64,000 bases of DNA from Acidobacteriota bacterium (GCA_019239425.1 JAFAZX010000026.1:1-64000), one strand, 5' to 3'. Positions 13,710 through 25,019 are shown, counted from the stretch's first letter. Numbers and translations: made by a program. Notes: a model not told the origin generated them from the sequence alone.

Positions 13710-14882
13710 TCATTCTAGCCCCATCACCACGCGCGGGTTCTCGGGGTTGAGTTGCGCGTAGCGTCTTAAGAGTTCCTTGGTCTCTTCGGAGATGACTTTC
13801 GGGAACGTGACCTGGACTTCGACGAACTGGTCGCCGCGCGCCTGCGGGTTTCTTAGAGAGGGTATGCCGCGCTCGCGCATGCGGAACTGCGCGCCCGACT
13901 GCGTGCCGGGAGGAATCTTGAGCTGCGCCTTGCCCTCGATGGTCGGCACCTCGATCTTCGCGCCGAGCGCCGCCTCGGGCAGAGTCACCGGCACCTTCAC
14001 GTAGATGTTGTCGCCCTTGCGCGTGAAGTGCTTGTGCTTGCCGACGTTCGTGATGATGAAAAGGTCACCGGCGGGCGCGCCCATCCTGCCGCCCTCGCCC
14101 TTGCCCGGAATCCTCACGCGCGACCCCGTGTCCACGCCCGCCGGAATCCTGACCTTCACCGTCTCGGCCTTCGGCACCGTGCCCTTGCCGTTGCAGAGCG
14201 CGCACGGCGGGCGGCGTTTGCCGGCGCCGCCGCAGTCGGGGCACTCCTGCGCGAACTTGAGACGCCCGCCCGACTTTTGCACCTGACCCGCGCCGTGGCA
14301 GGTCGGGCACGTGACGGGGTTGCCGCCCGTGTCGCCCGCGCCGTTGCAGCGCGGGCACTGCTCGGAGCGGTTGACCGTGATGTTGGTCGTCAAACCCTGG
14401 ACGGCCTCTTCGAAAGAGAGCGCGAGCGGCATCTCGATGTCCGCGCCCTTCTGCGGGACGGGGCGCGGCGGCTCCTTCTCGGCCTTCCCGCCGCCGAACA
14501 GCTCCGAGAAGATGTCGCGGAACGAAGACCCTCCGCCCGACGAAGACGAGGTCGTCGTGTTCCCCCAGTCGAAGCCCGCGAAGTCGAAGGGCACGCCCGC
14601 GCTACGGCCCCCGCCCGCGCCCGGCCCGGCCGCACCGCGCGCGGCGGCGTCGGCGAGCTGGTCGGAGTAGGAGCCGAAGCGGTCGTAGACCTTACGCTTC
14701 TTCTCGTCGGAGAGCACCTCGTGCGCCTCCGTGATCTGCTTGAAGCGCTCCTCGGCCGCCTTGTCCCCCGGGTTCACGTCCGGGTGGTACTTGCGCGCGA
14801 GCCTCCGGTACGCCTTCTTAATCTCGTCCGGCTTCGCGTCCCGCTTGACACCCAGGATTTGGTAGAAGTCTTCTTTTGCCAT
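13710..14882 (-). CDS. dnaJ: chaperone protein DnaJ
   Basis: A 390-residue class I J-domain co-chaperone that delivers unfolded substrates to DnaK and stimulates its ATPase. The J domain (residues 1-70) has the catalytic HPD in RKYHPDVN. A Gly/Ser/Phe-rich region follows (about 75-130). The zinc-binding region has four CxxCxGxG-type motifs ([32 protein letters not shown]), and the last about 170 residues are the peptide-binding C-terminal domains. It lies downstream of dnaK on the same strand. An 84-bp gap with a repeat hairpin separates them. Confidence 0.98.
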   Translation of the reverse strand: MAKEDFYQILGVKRDAKPDEIKKAYRRLARKYHPDVNPGDKAAEERFKQITEAHEVLSDEKKRKVYDRFGSYSDQLADAAARGAAGPGAGGGRSAGVPFDFAGFDWGNTTTSSSSGGGSSFRDIFSELFGGGKAEKEPPRPVPQKGADIEMPLALSFEEAVQGLTTNITVNRSEQCPRCNGAGDTGGNPVTCPTCHGAGQVQKSGGRLKFAQECPDCGGAGKRRPPCALCNGKGTVPKAETVKVRIPAGVDTGSRVRIPGKGEGGRMGAPAGDLFIITNVGKHKHFTRKGDNIYVKVPVTLPEAALGAKIEVPTIEGKAQLKIPPGTQSGAQFRMRERGIPSLRNPQARGDQFVEVQVTFPKVISEETKELLRRYAQLNPENPRVVMGLE

Positions 14883-14887
14883 TCTGA

Positions 14888-14959
14888 TGGTGAATAGTAA
14901 ATGGTAAATGGTAAATGGATTTTGCCTTTATCCATTCACCATTTACCATTCACCATTTA
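14888..14959. repeat. TGGTAAA-family hairpin in the dnaK-dnaJ gap
   Basis: Heptamer-unit inverted repeat, arms about 14888-14919 and 14931-14959, of the same family as 13641-13709. It ends 7 bp before the dnaK stop on one side and reaches the dnaJ start codon region on the other, where it leaves no obvious Shine-Dalgarno site for dnaJ. Confidence 0.88.
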
Positions 14960-14966
14960 CGAGCGC

Positions 14967-16904
<1,938 letters not shown>

Positions 16905-17023
16905 GTTTTCTGCCTCTCCCGATTTTCTAGCCGCAAACAGTTGCCTGCCGTGGCCCTTTGCGCCCCCTCCGAACCTTGCGTCCGAACCCTTGCGGGCGCG
17001 CCGGCGACCTTGAATGCGCGGCT

Positions 17024-17053
17024 AATATAATACCTGAGTCCCTTCTTGTCAAC
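17024..17053 (-). promoter_or_regulatory. dnaK promoter with HAIR-like HspR operator
   Basis: Reading leftward, TTGACA (17052-17047) and TATATT (17029-17024) are 17 bp apart, a near-consensus housekeeping promoter. Overlapping the -35 box is GTTGACA-N7-ACTCAGG (17053-17033), which matches 10 of 14 defined positions of the HspR HAIR consensus CTTGAGT-N7-ACTCAAG with the exact 7-bp spacing. HspR bound here would block polymerase. The right half-site matches 6 of 7, the left half only 4 of 7. Confidence 0.75.
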
Positions 17054-17121
17054 TTTTAGTAGCGCGAACCCCTCCGCACGTTGCCCGGTGCAAGTCTTTA
17101 GAAATTAAAGGATTAGCCGAG

Positions 17122-17736
17122 TTACTCGGCCGACTCGCGCTGCTGCCGGTCTTCGTTCAAAAGCTTGGAAGTCCAGAAGACGTAGTGAATCCCGGAGACG
17201 ACCGCGAAGGAGAAGACGACCGTGTAGACGGTCGGGAGGTAGCCGCGCAGAGGGGGAAAGCTCGCGGCGATGAGGACGAGGACGACCGACAGAATCTGGA
17301 CGGTCGTGTTGGCCTTCCCCAGCCAGGAGGGCTTGAAGCCTCGGAAGCCCGTGACGACGTTGATGGTGGCGGCGCCGACGACGATAAAGACGTCGCGGCT
17401 GATGACGGCCGCGGTCACCCAGAAGGGGACGGGCAGGTGGCGCGGGTGCGGCTGGACGAGCGCCTCCGGGGCCATGACCGAAGGCATCGAGAGGGTGATG
17501 AAGGAGGTGACGAGGAGGAGTTTGTCGGCGACGGGGTCGAGAATCTGCCCGAGCGGCGAGTACTGGTTGAAGCGCCGCGCGAAGAGTCCGTCCAGGCCGT
17601 CCGTCACGCCGGCCACGACGAAGACGGCCAAAGCCCAGCCGAACCGCTGGTAGTAGAGCGCGCCCACGAAGACCGGGATGAGCGCCATCCGGATGACCGT
17701 CAGGAGGTTGGGGACGGTGACGACTTTCGAAGCCAT
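17122..17736 (-). CDS. pgsA: CDP-diacylglycerol-glycerol-3-phosphate 3-phosphatidyltransferase
   Basis: A 204-residue inner-membrane enzyme that makes phosphatidylglycerophosphate, the first committed step to phosphatidylglycerol and cardiolipin. The CDP-alcohol phosphotransferase signature is complete: DGLDGLFAR, then after eight residues G, and DPVADK, giving all the metal- and substrate-binding Asp residues. It has about five membrane helices and opens VPNLLTVIRMALIP, typical of PgsA. It lies downstream of a phosphoesterase gene on the same strand. A TGACGAG-family hairpin occupies the gap and leaves little room for a ribosome site. Confidence 0.93.
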   Translation of the reverse strand: MASKVVTVPNLLTVIRMALIPVFVGALYYQRFGWALAVFVVAGVTDGLDGLFARRFNQYSPLGQILDPVADKLLLVTSFITLSMPSVMAPEALVQPHPRHLPVPFWVTAAVISRDVFIVVGAATINVVTGFRGFKPSWLGKANTTVQILSVVLVLIAASFPPLRGYLPTVYTVVFSFAVVSGIHYVFWTSKLLNEDRQQRESAE

Positions 17737-17742
17737 AAGAAA

Positions 17743-17817
17743 AATGACGAGTGACGAATGACGAGTGACGAGTAAGAGCGTGCTTGCTCGTCACTTGTCA
17801 CTCGTCACTCGTCACTT
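17743..17817. repeat. TGACGAG-family hairpin
   Basis: Inverted repeat of heptamers (TGACGAG/TGACGAA), arms 17743-17773 and 17787-17817, with 28 of 31 matches. It fills the gap between the phosphoesterase stop and the pgsA start. It is the only copy of this family in the window. Confidence 0.88.
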
Positions 17818-17820
17818 CTT

Positions 17821-18678
17821 CTATTCCGCGCAGCGGAGCGTCAGCAAAGAGACTTCGGGGAGGCAGCCGTAGCGGACGGGCAGGACGACCGTGCCGAGGC
17901 CGCGGGTGACGTAAATCTGCGTCTCGCCGCGGCGGCCGAGGCCCCGCAGGATGCGGCGGCGGACGCGGCCCGAGGCCGAGCGCTCGGAGCGCCATGTGAC
18001 CTGGCCGCCGTGCGTGTGGCCGGAGAGCACGAGGTCGCAGCCCGCGCGCGCGGCGCGGCGCAAGATCACGGGGTTGTGCGCCAAAAGCAGCTTCATCTCG
18101 TCGGCCGAAGAGCCGGCGAGCGCGAGCGGCAAATCTTCCAAGCCGACCATCGTGTCCTGCACGCCCGCGAGCCAGAAGGAGGCGCCGCGGTCTTCGAAGC
18201 GGAGCCCCTCGTTGTTGAGCACGCGTATCCCTGCGAGCGTGAAGAGGTCTGTGACGAGGTCTGCGTCCACCCAGTTGTCGTGGTTCCCCAGACAGGCGTA
18301 GACGCCGCGCCGCGCCTTCAACCTGCCCAGCATCTCCGCGCAGGGCTGGACGTACTCGCGCTCGTGCGAGACGTAGTCGCCCGTCAAAGCGATGACGTCG
18401 GGCTGGAGGCTGTTGGCGACCTCGACGGCGCGCTCGACCTGCTCGCGCCCCGTGAAGGGGCTGTGGTGGATGTCGGACAGGTGGACGATGCGGAGTCCGT
18501 CCAGCGCGCGCGGGAGTCGTTTGAGCCCGATGGCGTGGCGCTCGACGGCGAGCTGGTAAGGCTCGGCCAGAGCCGTACGTGCAATCTGAGCCAGCCCGGA
18601 TGCGATTGTGCGAAGGGGAGTCGCGCGCCCTGCGTTGGCGACACGTCGCCGCTCTCTCCAGTTGGTGATTGTGGCCAT
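17821..18678 (-). CDS. metallophosphoesterase (YkuE-like)
   Basis: A 285-residue calcineurin-like phosphoesterase. The dimetal motifs are all present: VHLSDIHHSP (D-x-H), LTGDYV (GD), CLGNHDNW (GNHD), LLAHNP (H) and LSGHTHGGQ (GHTH). This set matches the YkuE/LpxG-like branch, which acts on phospholipid- or UDP-sugar-type substrates at the membrane. No clear signal peptide is seen, although residues 20-45 are mildly hydrophobic. Its position next to pgsA fits a lipid-related role, but this is inference. A GGGAG-like site is not obvious before the ATG. Confidence 0.85.
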   Translation of the reverse strand: MATITNWRERRRVANAGRATPLRTIASGLAQIARTALAEPYQLAVERHAIGLKRLPRALDGLRIVHLSDIHHSPFTGREQVERAVEVANSLQPDVIALTGDYVSHEREYVQPCAEMLGRLKARRGVYACLGNHDNWVDADLVTDLFTLAGIRVLNNEGLRFEDRGASFWLAGVQDTMVGLEDLPLALAGSSADEMKLLLAHNPVILRRAARAGCDLVLSGHTHGGQVTWRSERSASGRVRRRILRGLGRRGETQIYVTRGLGTVVLPVRYGCLPEVSLLTLRCAE

Positions 18679-18809
18679 CTTCGGTTCTGTTCGTTGTAGA
18701 AGGGGTGCCTTAAAAACCTTGCGAGGCCGTCGAAAAACCCTTCCCCGACCCGCTTTTCAAAGCCCGCGAATTATATGAGTCCAATCCGTCGGATGCAAGG
18801 CCGGGGGAG

Positions 18810-18921
<112 letters not shown>

Positions 18922-18923
<2 letters not shown>

Positions 18924-20754
18924 ATTTCAGGGGCCAGAAGTATGGGACGAGGAGGATGACGATGGCGAAGACGGCCGCCGTCAAAATCGAGCCGACCTTG
19001 ACGAAGTCGAGGAAGCGGTAGCGGCCGGGCGTGTAGATGAGGACGCAGGCCGGCTCGAGGGGCGTCAGGAAAGAGCAGGAGGCGGCGTAGGTGACAGCGA
19101 CGGCGAAGGCGCGCGGGTTGAGGCCGAGCGCGAGCGCGGTCTTGACGGCGATGGGGAGGACGACGAGCGCGGCCGCCTGGTTCGACATCGGCTGCGTGAG
19201 CGCCACCGTCAGCGCGAAGAAGCCCGCGAGGACGGCGAGGCCGCCGTACGACTGGAAGTTGCTGACGATCATGTCGGCGAGGTACTGGTCGGCCTTCGTC
19301 TTCTCCATCGCCGTGCCGAAACTGATCATGCCGGCGATGAGGACGATGAGGCGCCAGTCGATCAGCTCGTAGACCTCCCGGAGCAGCACCGCGCGCGAGG
19401 CCAGAAGGATCAGCACGCCGAAGAGCACCGCGACGGCGAGCGGCACCTGCGGCAGGTGGAGTACGGAGAAGGAGAGGAAGACGAGGAAGGCGCCGACCGC
19501 CCACCCGCGCTTGTCCGAGCGCTCGCGCTGCCCGAGGGGGCTGTCTTCGAGCAGGAGGATGTGGCCGTCCGCGGCGAGCCGCTCGACGCACTCCTTCGTC
19601 CCCTGCACGAGCAGCACGTCGCCGAAGCGGAGCGTCGCCGTCGAGAGCTTCGTCAGAAGCGCCATCCCGTGCCGGTTGATGGCGAGCACCGTCAGGTCGT
19701 ACCGGTCGCGGAATTTGAGCGAGCGGAGCGTCCGCCCGTTCATCTCCGAGCCGCGCAAGACCATCACCTCGAACAGCTCCACGTCGCCGCCTTCGAGGTC
19801 GTGCGGCTGCAGCTCGAAGTCCGACCGTATCTCGATGCCGGCCTCGTCCTTGACGCGCAGGATGTCGTCCATGCGCCCCTGCACGAGCAGCAGGTCGCCC
19901 TCGCGCAAGACCTCCTCGCCGCGCGGCGGCAGGCGACCCTGCGTCCCGCGGATGACGCCGATGACCGTCAGGTCGAGCATCTCCGAAAGGTTCCCCTCCG
20001 CCAGAGTCTTGCCCGCGAGCGGCGAGCCTTCGACGACGACCACCTCCGAGATGTACTGCCGCATCCCGTACTGCTCGACCAGCGAGTCCGCAGTCCCGCG
20101 CGCGGGCAGCAGCCTCAAACCCAACAGGAGCATGTAGAGCATGCCGACGACGACGATGGCGATGCCGACCGGCGTCAGCTCGAACATCGTGAAGGGCGCG
20201 AGCGGCTGCGGGCCGAGGTTGAACCTTTGAAGCAGTTCCTGGTTCTGACCCAACTTGGCGAGCGCGCCCGAGACGGCGAGGTTCGTCGAGGTGCCGATGA
20301 GCGTGCAGGTGCCGCCGAGGATGGCGCCGAAGGCGAGCGGCATCAGGAGCTTCGAAGGCTGCACCTTGGTGCGCTGCGCCAGCCCCAGGACGACGGGGAC
20401 GAACATCGCCGTCGTCGTCGTGTTCTTCATCACCGAGGCGCAGCCCGCGGCCGTGAACATGATGAGCGTCGTGAGCTTGAACTCGTTCCCGCCCGCGATG
20501 CGGTGCAGGCGGCGGCCGACGAGGTCGACGACGCCCGTCTTCACGAGCCCGCCCGTCAGGACGAACAGCCCGGCGATGGTGATGACGATGTCGTTGCCGA
20601 AGCCGGCGAACGCCTCTGAGGCGTCGAGCGTGCCCGTGACGACGAGTCCGATGACGAGCAGGATGGTGACGACGTCAATCGGTATCTTCTCGGTCGCGAA
20701 GAGCACGAGCGCGATGAGCAGGAGGACGAGGACTGTGGCGACGGGCTGAGTCAT
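18922..20754 (-). CDS. SLC13-family anion permease with two RCK_C domains
   Basis: A 610-residue inner-membrane transporter of the divalent anion:sodium/ArsB-NhaD group, probably for sulphate, phosphate or a dicarboxylate. It has five to six N-terminal membrane segments with the family text GTCTLIGTSTNL. A central cytosolic part has two TrkA-C (RCK_C) ligand-sensing domains (residues about 210-380), and a second membrane half contains PMSNQAAALVVLP. This split architecture is normal for RCK-containing SLC13 proteins. AGAAGGG lies before the ATG. The stop codon lies inside a repeat arm. The substrate cannot be decided from the sequence. Confidence 0.9.
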
Positions 20755-20877
20755 GTTGCCCTTCTGCTATAATCCGGCGGCGGCCTGACATCTTGTCGAA
20801 ACTGTGATTTTTGCTTGGCGCGCGGGCGCAATTCTATCGCGCCCGGCGCCGGACTTTGCAAGGGGGACGTGACCTTT

Positions 20878-21375
20878 ATGTGCGGACGGCGCGTGCTGGT
20901 GATCGAAGACCAGGAAGACCTGGCGGCTCTGTACGAGGCCGCGCTCGGCAAAGAGGGCTACGAGGTCTCGAAGGCTTACACGGGCGAGGAGGGCGTGGCG
21001 CTCTTCGAGGACGGGGGGGCCGACGCCGTCGTCCTCGACATGACGCTCCCCGAGATGCACGGAGTCCAGACCTTGCAGACGATTCGCAACCTCAACGCCA
21101 ACGTCCCCGTCGTCGTCGTCACCGGCGAGACGGCCGACGAGACGCGCCGGCAGTGCGAGCGCCTGGGGGTTCAGGAATACCTCTCGAAGCCCGCCGACTA
21201 CCGCGACATCATGGACGCCCTCAGCCGCGCGCTCTCCGACCCGAAGACGACGACCGAGGAGTACCAGGTCGTCACCCTCCGCCTCCCCTCCCGCATCATC
21301 AAATGCCTCTCGGGCCTCGACGAGAACATCGAGCGCGCCGTCGAGCTGATCTGCGAGGAGAAGTTCAAGACGTAG
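20878..21375 (+). CDS. response regulator receiver protein with RHH-like C-terminus
   Basis: A 165-residue protein. ATG 20878 is preferred over an upstream in-frame start because AGGGGGA lies before it and the receiver fold begins at once (RRVLVIEDQED). Asp54 in VVLDMTLPEM is the phosphorylation site, with the conserved Thr in VVTGE and Lys in SKP. The last 37 residues (129-165) read YQVVTLRLPSRII and then a second amphipathic helix, which resembles a ribbon-helix-helix DNA-binding domain. If correct, it is a receiver-RHH transcription factor, a rare pairing. Otherwise it is a single-domain regulator with a tail. No sensor kinase is adjacent. Confidence 0.85.
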   Translation: MCGRRVLVIEDQEDLAALYEAALGKEGYEVSKAYTGEEGVALFEDGGADAVVLDMTLPEMHGVQTLQTIRNLNANVPVVVVTGETADETRRQCERLGVQEYLSKPADYRDIMDALSRALSDPKTTTEEYQVVTLRLPSRIIKCLSGLDENIERAVELICEEKFKT

Positions 21376-21383
21376 CGCGGCGG

Positions 21384-21863
21384 ATGCCGAACGGTATGTT
21401 CGAGCGGGAACGACAGGAGAGTTATCCCAGACGCGTCAGGGGCGCGCTCGCGGCGCTGCCGCGGCGTTACATCGTTCTCCTCCTTCTGGCCGTCACCCTG
21501 CTTGTGCCCTACCCGACGACGGTCGTCCCGGAGTGGCGCATCAGGGTCGTAGGCCGCGACGACATGCCCCTGTCCGGCGAGCCGGTGCGGGAGACGTGGC
21601 AGGACTACTCCCTCGAAGGCGAGAGTCACGAGGAGGAGTTGTCGACCGACCGGGACGGCCTTGTTGTTTTCCGCGAGCGAAAGATTTGGGCGCCGCTTCT
21701 AATGAGGGTTGCGTTCACGAGCTGCGCGGCGGTCTCGACGCTGGCGCACGGCAGCATGGGGCCGCACGCCTGGGTGATGGCGCCGAGGCATTCTTTGAGC
21801 TGCAACGAATGCTACTACAGGCCGGGGAGGCCGCTGCCGGCCGAACTCAGAATTAAAGACTGA
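21384..21863 (+). CDS. hypothetical membrane-anchored protein
   Basis: A 159-residue protein starting 8 bp after the response regulator, so probably co-transcribed. One hydrophobic helix (residues about 28-46, YIVLLLLAVTLLVPYP) is followed by an exported beta-rich domain that starts WRIRVVGRDDMPLSGEPV, similar in style to carboxypeptidase-regulatory or Ig-like folds. Near the C-terminus are paired cysteines (SLSCNECYY). Two nearby ATGs (21384 and 21396) are possible and neither has a strong ribosome site. The function is unknown. Confidence 0.65.
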   Translation: MPNGMFERERQESYPRRVRGALAALPRRYIVLLLLAVTLLVPYPTTVVPEWRIRVVGRDDMPLSGEPVRETWQDYSLEGESHEEELSTDRDGLVVFRERKIWAPLLMRVAFTSCAAVSTLAHGSMGPHAWVMAPRHSLSCNECYYRPGRPLPAELRIKD

Positions 21864-21890
21864 CCTTTCGCCCCGCGTCGCAGGCCTCGC

Positions 21891-22910
21891 TCACTCAAAC
21901 AACTTTCTCTCGGAGCCGGCCGCGGCGCGTTTGGTCGAGCCTTTCTTCTGTTGTGAAGGGTGCTGGGCGAGGTGTTCGGCGTTGAGGCCGAGTTCGCGTA
22001 AGTACCCGGCGAACTTCTTGGCGCCGTGCATGGTGATTATCCTCTGCGCGCCGGACTCGCGCGCGAGGCGGACGAGGTCGTCGTAGTCCGCGTGGTCTGA
22101 GAGCGGCAGCACCAAGTCTACGTCCTTGTACATGTAGGGCGCGCTCTTGCTCATGGCCCAGCCTGTCAGCATGATGAGGTAGCGGCGCGGGATGTTGAGT
22201 ATCATCGGCTGGCGGCGGCAGCCCGGCGGCGTGATAAGCACGCGCCCCTCGACGTTCCCCCGCTCGTACCTCTCGTACTCGCCCGAGAATTTCACGCCGC
22301 ACTCGCGGTAGACCTCCGAGACGTTGTAGACCGAGCCGTGCAGCATCACGCGGTAGCCCCGCCGCAAGAGTAGCTCCAGAGCCTCCTGACTTTTCCCTAA
22401 CGCGTAAGCCAAAACAACGGGCACGGCATCGCCCGAAAGGGCGCGGTCGCAGGCGGCGTAGAGTCTGTCGTAGGTCGCCACGTCGGGCGGGAAGCGGTAC
22501 TGCGGGTCGCCGAAGGTGGACTCCATGACGAGCGTGTCGCACGGGACGACGACCGCCTGCTCGGCCGTGACGTTCGGCCGCAGCTTGATGTCGCCCGTGT
22601 AGACGAGGCGCTCGCCGTCCGCCTCGACGAGGATCTGCGCCGACCCCAGGCAGTGGCCGGCCGGGTACATCGTCAGGGCGTAGCGGCCGTAGTCGCGCCG
22701 CTCGCCGTACTTGAGCGCCTCGACCTCCGCCTCGCCGCGGCGGTGCTGGAAGAGGCGCGCCGTCTCGGGCGTGGCGACGATACCGCGGTGCTCGGCGATG
22801 TGGTCGGAGTGCGCGTGCGAGATGACGCAGCGCTCGCGCGGCCCGTCGGCGTCGAACCAAAGGTCTAGGTCGGGCAGGTAGAGGCCCTCTCTGTACTCGA
22901 CTCTCAGCAA
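21891..22910 (-). CDS. MBL-fold DNA exonuclease / mRNA 3'-end processing factor-like protein
   Basis: A 339-residue metallo-beta-lactamase-fold nuclease. The metal motif is VISHAHSDHI (HxHxDH), with later PAGHCLGSAQ, TGDIKL and, at the C-terminal side, SDHADYDDL and MHGAKKF. This pattern matches the family annotated as ligase-associated DNA exonuclease, related to the CPSF/Artemis group. In many genomes it sits beside an ATP-dependent DNA ligase and an Lhr helicase. Neither is adjacent here, so the family name is kept without the operon role. The start is a TTG at 22910 with a weak ribosome site. The C-terminal tail is basic. Confidence 0.82.
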   Translation of the reverse strand: MLRVEYREGLYLPDLDLWFDADGPRERCVISHAHSDHIAEHRGIVATPETARLFQHRRGEAEVEALKYGERRDYGRYALTMYPAGHCLGSAQILVEADGERLVYTGDIKLRPNVTAEQAVVVPCDTLVMESTFGDPQYRFPPDVATYDRLYAACDRALSGDAVPVVLAYALGKSQEALELLLRRGYRVMLHGSVYNVSEVYRECGVKFSGEYERYERGNVEGRVLITPPGCRRQPMILNIPRRYLIMLTGWAMSKSAPYMYKDVDLVLPLSDHADYDDLVRLARESGAQRIITMHGAKKFAGYLRELGLNAEHLAQHPSQQKKGSTKRAAAGSERKLFE

Positions 22911-23003
22911 AGGTTAAGTCCTCCGCTCTCCGGGGCCGGCGGCTTGCCGCGCGCCCCGGTCTCGTCTATGTTCTCGGGAGTAGTCTTTCAGAATTATAAC
23001 CGA

Positions 23004-23762
23004 ATGGGCGAGGAAGTCTCGAAGCAGGGGCCGGAGAAGGATGAGTTGGCGCCGGCGTCGCCAAAGCGTCGGCGCGAGGCGCGTCGGCTGCTGCGGGCGC
23101 AGTACGTCTACGCCGCGGGGCTCGCGGCCTTCGCGGTGCTGGCCGTGCTGGCGAAGGCGAACGCGTACTTCGCCTGGGACTTGAGCGTCGCGAACGCCGT
23201 GCAGTCGATACGTCTGCCCGGCATGTTGAGGTTGATGGAGTTCGTCTCGCTCGCGGCCAACGGCGTCAACTCCTGGGCGCTGGTGGGCGCGACGGTGCTG
23301 GCCTTCTTCGTCTTCCGCCGGCGCTCGGAGGCCTTCGGGCTGCTCTTGAGCGCGGGCGGCGGCTCGGCGCTCAACCGCGTGTTCAAGCACCTCGTCGCGC
23401 GGCCGCGGCCGTCTTTGGATTACGTCCGCGTGAGCGGCGAGTGGGCGAACGAGAGCTTCCCCTCGGGCCACGTCACCTTCTACGTCTGCTTCTTCGGCTT
23501 CCTCTTCTTCGTCGCCTACGCGCTGCTGCCGCGCGCCTCGAACGTGCGGCGCGTGGCGTGCGCGCTCGCCGCGCTGCCCGTCCTGCTCGTCGGACTCTCG
23601 CGCGTCTACCTCGGGGCGCACTGGCCGAGCGACGCGCTCGGCGCATACCTCTTCGGCGGCCTCTGGCTCGCGTTCTCGCTCGACCTCTACCGCCGCTGGA
23701 AGCGCCGCGCCACCTTCCACACGGAGGAGGAGGTGAAGGAGGAAGTGACGGGCGATGGGTGA
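23004..23762 (+). CDS. PAP2-family membrane phosphatase
   Basis: A 252-residue integral membrane phosphatase, likely acting on phosphatidic acid, PGP or undecaprenyl pyrophosphate. All three phosphatase signatures are present: KHLVARPRP (K-x6-RP), FPSGH and SRVYLGAHWPSD (SR-x5-H-x3-D). About six membrane helices are visible. ATG 23004 is chosen as it directly precedes the charged cytosolic N-terminus; no ribosome site is clear and an in-frame ATG at 22968 is possible. pgsA lies on the other strand about 5 kb away, so a PGP-phosphatase role is possible but unproven. Confidence 0.87.
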   Translation: MGEEVSKQGPEKDELAPASPKRRREARRLLRAQYVYAAGLAAFAVLAVLAKANAYFAWDLSVANAVQSIRLPGMLRLMEFVSLAANGVNSWALVGATVLAFFVFRRRSEAFGLLLSAGGGSALNRVFKHLVARPRPSLDYVRVSGEWANESFPSGHVTFYVCFFGFLFFVAYALLPRASNVRRVACALAALPVLLVGLSRVYLGAHWPSDALGAYLFGGLWLAFSLDLYRRWKRRATFHTEEEVKEEVTGDG

Positions 23763-23765
23763 AAG

Positions 23766-23857
23766 GGGTTCTGGGTGTTGGGTGCTGGGTGCTGGGTAAG
23801 ACAAAGGCCAGCACCCAACACCTCAATCCAGAACCCAAAACCCAGCACCCAGCACCC
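23766..23857. repeat. GGGTGCT-family hairpin, copy 1
   Basis: Arrays of GGGTGCT/GGGTGTT heptamers at 23766-23797 face complementary arrays at 23807-23857. It starts just after the PAP2 stop and ends 7 bp before the ion-channel ATG, so it occupies the whole leader of the next gene. Confidence 0.85.
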
Positions 23858-23864
23858 TACAAAG

Positions 23865-25013
23865 ATGCTGCAACCCCTAGCCGCGGCCGCCGGCCTCCTT
23901 GTCATCGCCGCCATCCTGTGGGACACGTTCGAGACGATTGTGCTGCCGCGGCGCGTCACGCGGAGGGTGCGGGTGACGCGGCTCTTCTACATCTGGACGT
24001 GGGCGCCGGTGGCCGGGCTCGCGCGGCGCGTGCCGCCGGGGAAGAAGCGCGACCGCTACCTCGCCTTCTACGGCCCGCTCTCGCTCCTCCTGCTGCTGTT
24101 CGTCTGGGCCGTGGCGCTGCTCATCGCCTTCGGGCTCGTGCAGTGGGGCGCGGCGACTCTGCTCCACGTCCCCGAAGACGGCGCGCACGGACTCTGGACT
24201 TACGTCTACATGAGCGGCGTCATCATCTTCACGCTCGGCTTCGGCGACGTGTACCCCCTCGACACCGTGGGGCGCTTCCTGGCGGTGGTCGAGGCGGGTA
24301 CGGGCTTCGGCTTCCTCGCGGCCGTCATCGGCTACCTGCCCGTGCTCTACCAGTCCTTCTCGCGGCGCGAGGTCAGCATCTCGATGCTCGACGCGCGCGC
24401 CGGCACGCCGCCCACGGCCGCGGAGCTTCTGCGCCGCCACACGGAGGCCGGGCGTCTCGACGCCGTCGAGGAGTTGCTCAAAGACTGGGAGCACTGGGCC
24501 GCGGACTTGATGGAGAGCCACCTCTCCTACCCGGTGCTCTGCTACTACCGCTCGCAGCACGACAACCAGTCCTGGCTCGCTTCGTTAGTGTGTGTGCTCG
24601 ACACGTGCGCGCTGGTGATGGTGGGCGTGGACGGGGCGAACGCCTGGCAGGCGCGGCTCACCTTCGCGATGGCGCGCCACGCGCTCGTGGACATCTCGCA
24701 GATCTTCGGCACGCGCCCCGTCGCCTTCGAGCGCGAGCGGATGACGAACGAAGAGCTGGCCGCGCTGCGCACGGTGCTCAAGGGCTGGGGCCTCAACTTG
24801 CGCGCGGGGGCGGACGCAGACGACCGCCTGCGCTCGCTGCGGCGTCTGTACGAGCCTTACGCCAACGGCCTCTCCTGCCACCTGCTCATCCCGCTCCCGC
24901 CCTGGCTCCCCGACCACGCCCGCGCCGACAACTGGCAGACGAGCGCCTTCGACCGCCGCTCCCTCGCCGTCGTCACCCCCGCCGCGTCCGTCGAAGAGGA
25001 GCACCGGTCTTAG
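23865..25013 (+). CDS. two-pore-helix potassium channel family protein
   Basis: A 382-residue inner-membrane channel. ATG 23865 (MLQPLAAAAGLL) is chosen because the frame upstream is only the repeat element. An N-terminal helix is followed by a membrane pair around residues 75-180 with the selectivity filter FTLGFGDVYPL (the TxGFGD form of the K+ filter), then a 200-residue helical cytosolic domain of unknown fold with conserved-looking text ELLRRHTEAGRL. Such Ion_trans_2 channels pass K+ and set membrane potential. The start codon has no separate Shine-Dalgarno site because the hairpin array abuts it. Confidence 0.85.
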   Translation: MLQPLAAAAGLLVIAAILWDTFETIVLPRRVTRRVRVTRLFYIWTWAPVAGLARRVPPGKKRDRYLAFYGPLSLLLLLFVWAVALLIAFGLVQWGAATLLHVPEDGAHGLWTYVYMSGVIIFTLGFGDVYPLDTVGRFLAVVEAGTGFGFLAAVIGYLPVLYQSFSRREVSISMLDARAGTPPTAAELLRRHTEAGRLDAVEELLKDWEHWAADLMESHLSYPVLCYYRSQHDNQSWLASLVCVLDTCALVMVGVDGANAWQARLTFAMARHALVDISQIFGTRPVAFERERMTNEELAALRTVLKGWGLNLRAGADADDRLRSLRRLYEPYANGLSCHLLIPLPPWLPDHARADNWQTSAFDRRSLAVVTPAASVEEEHRS

Positions 25014-25019
25014 GAAGTC

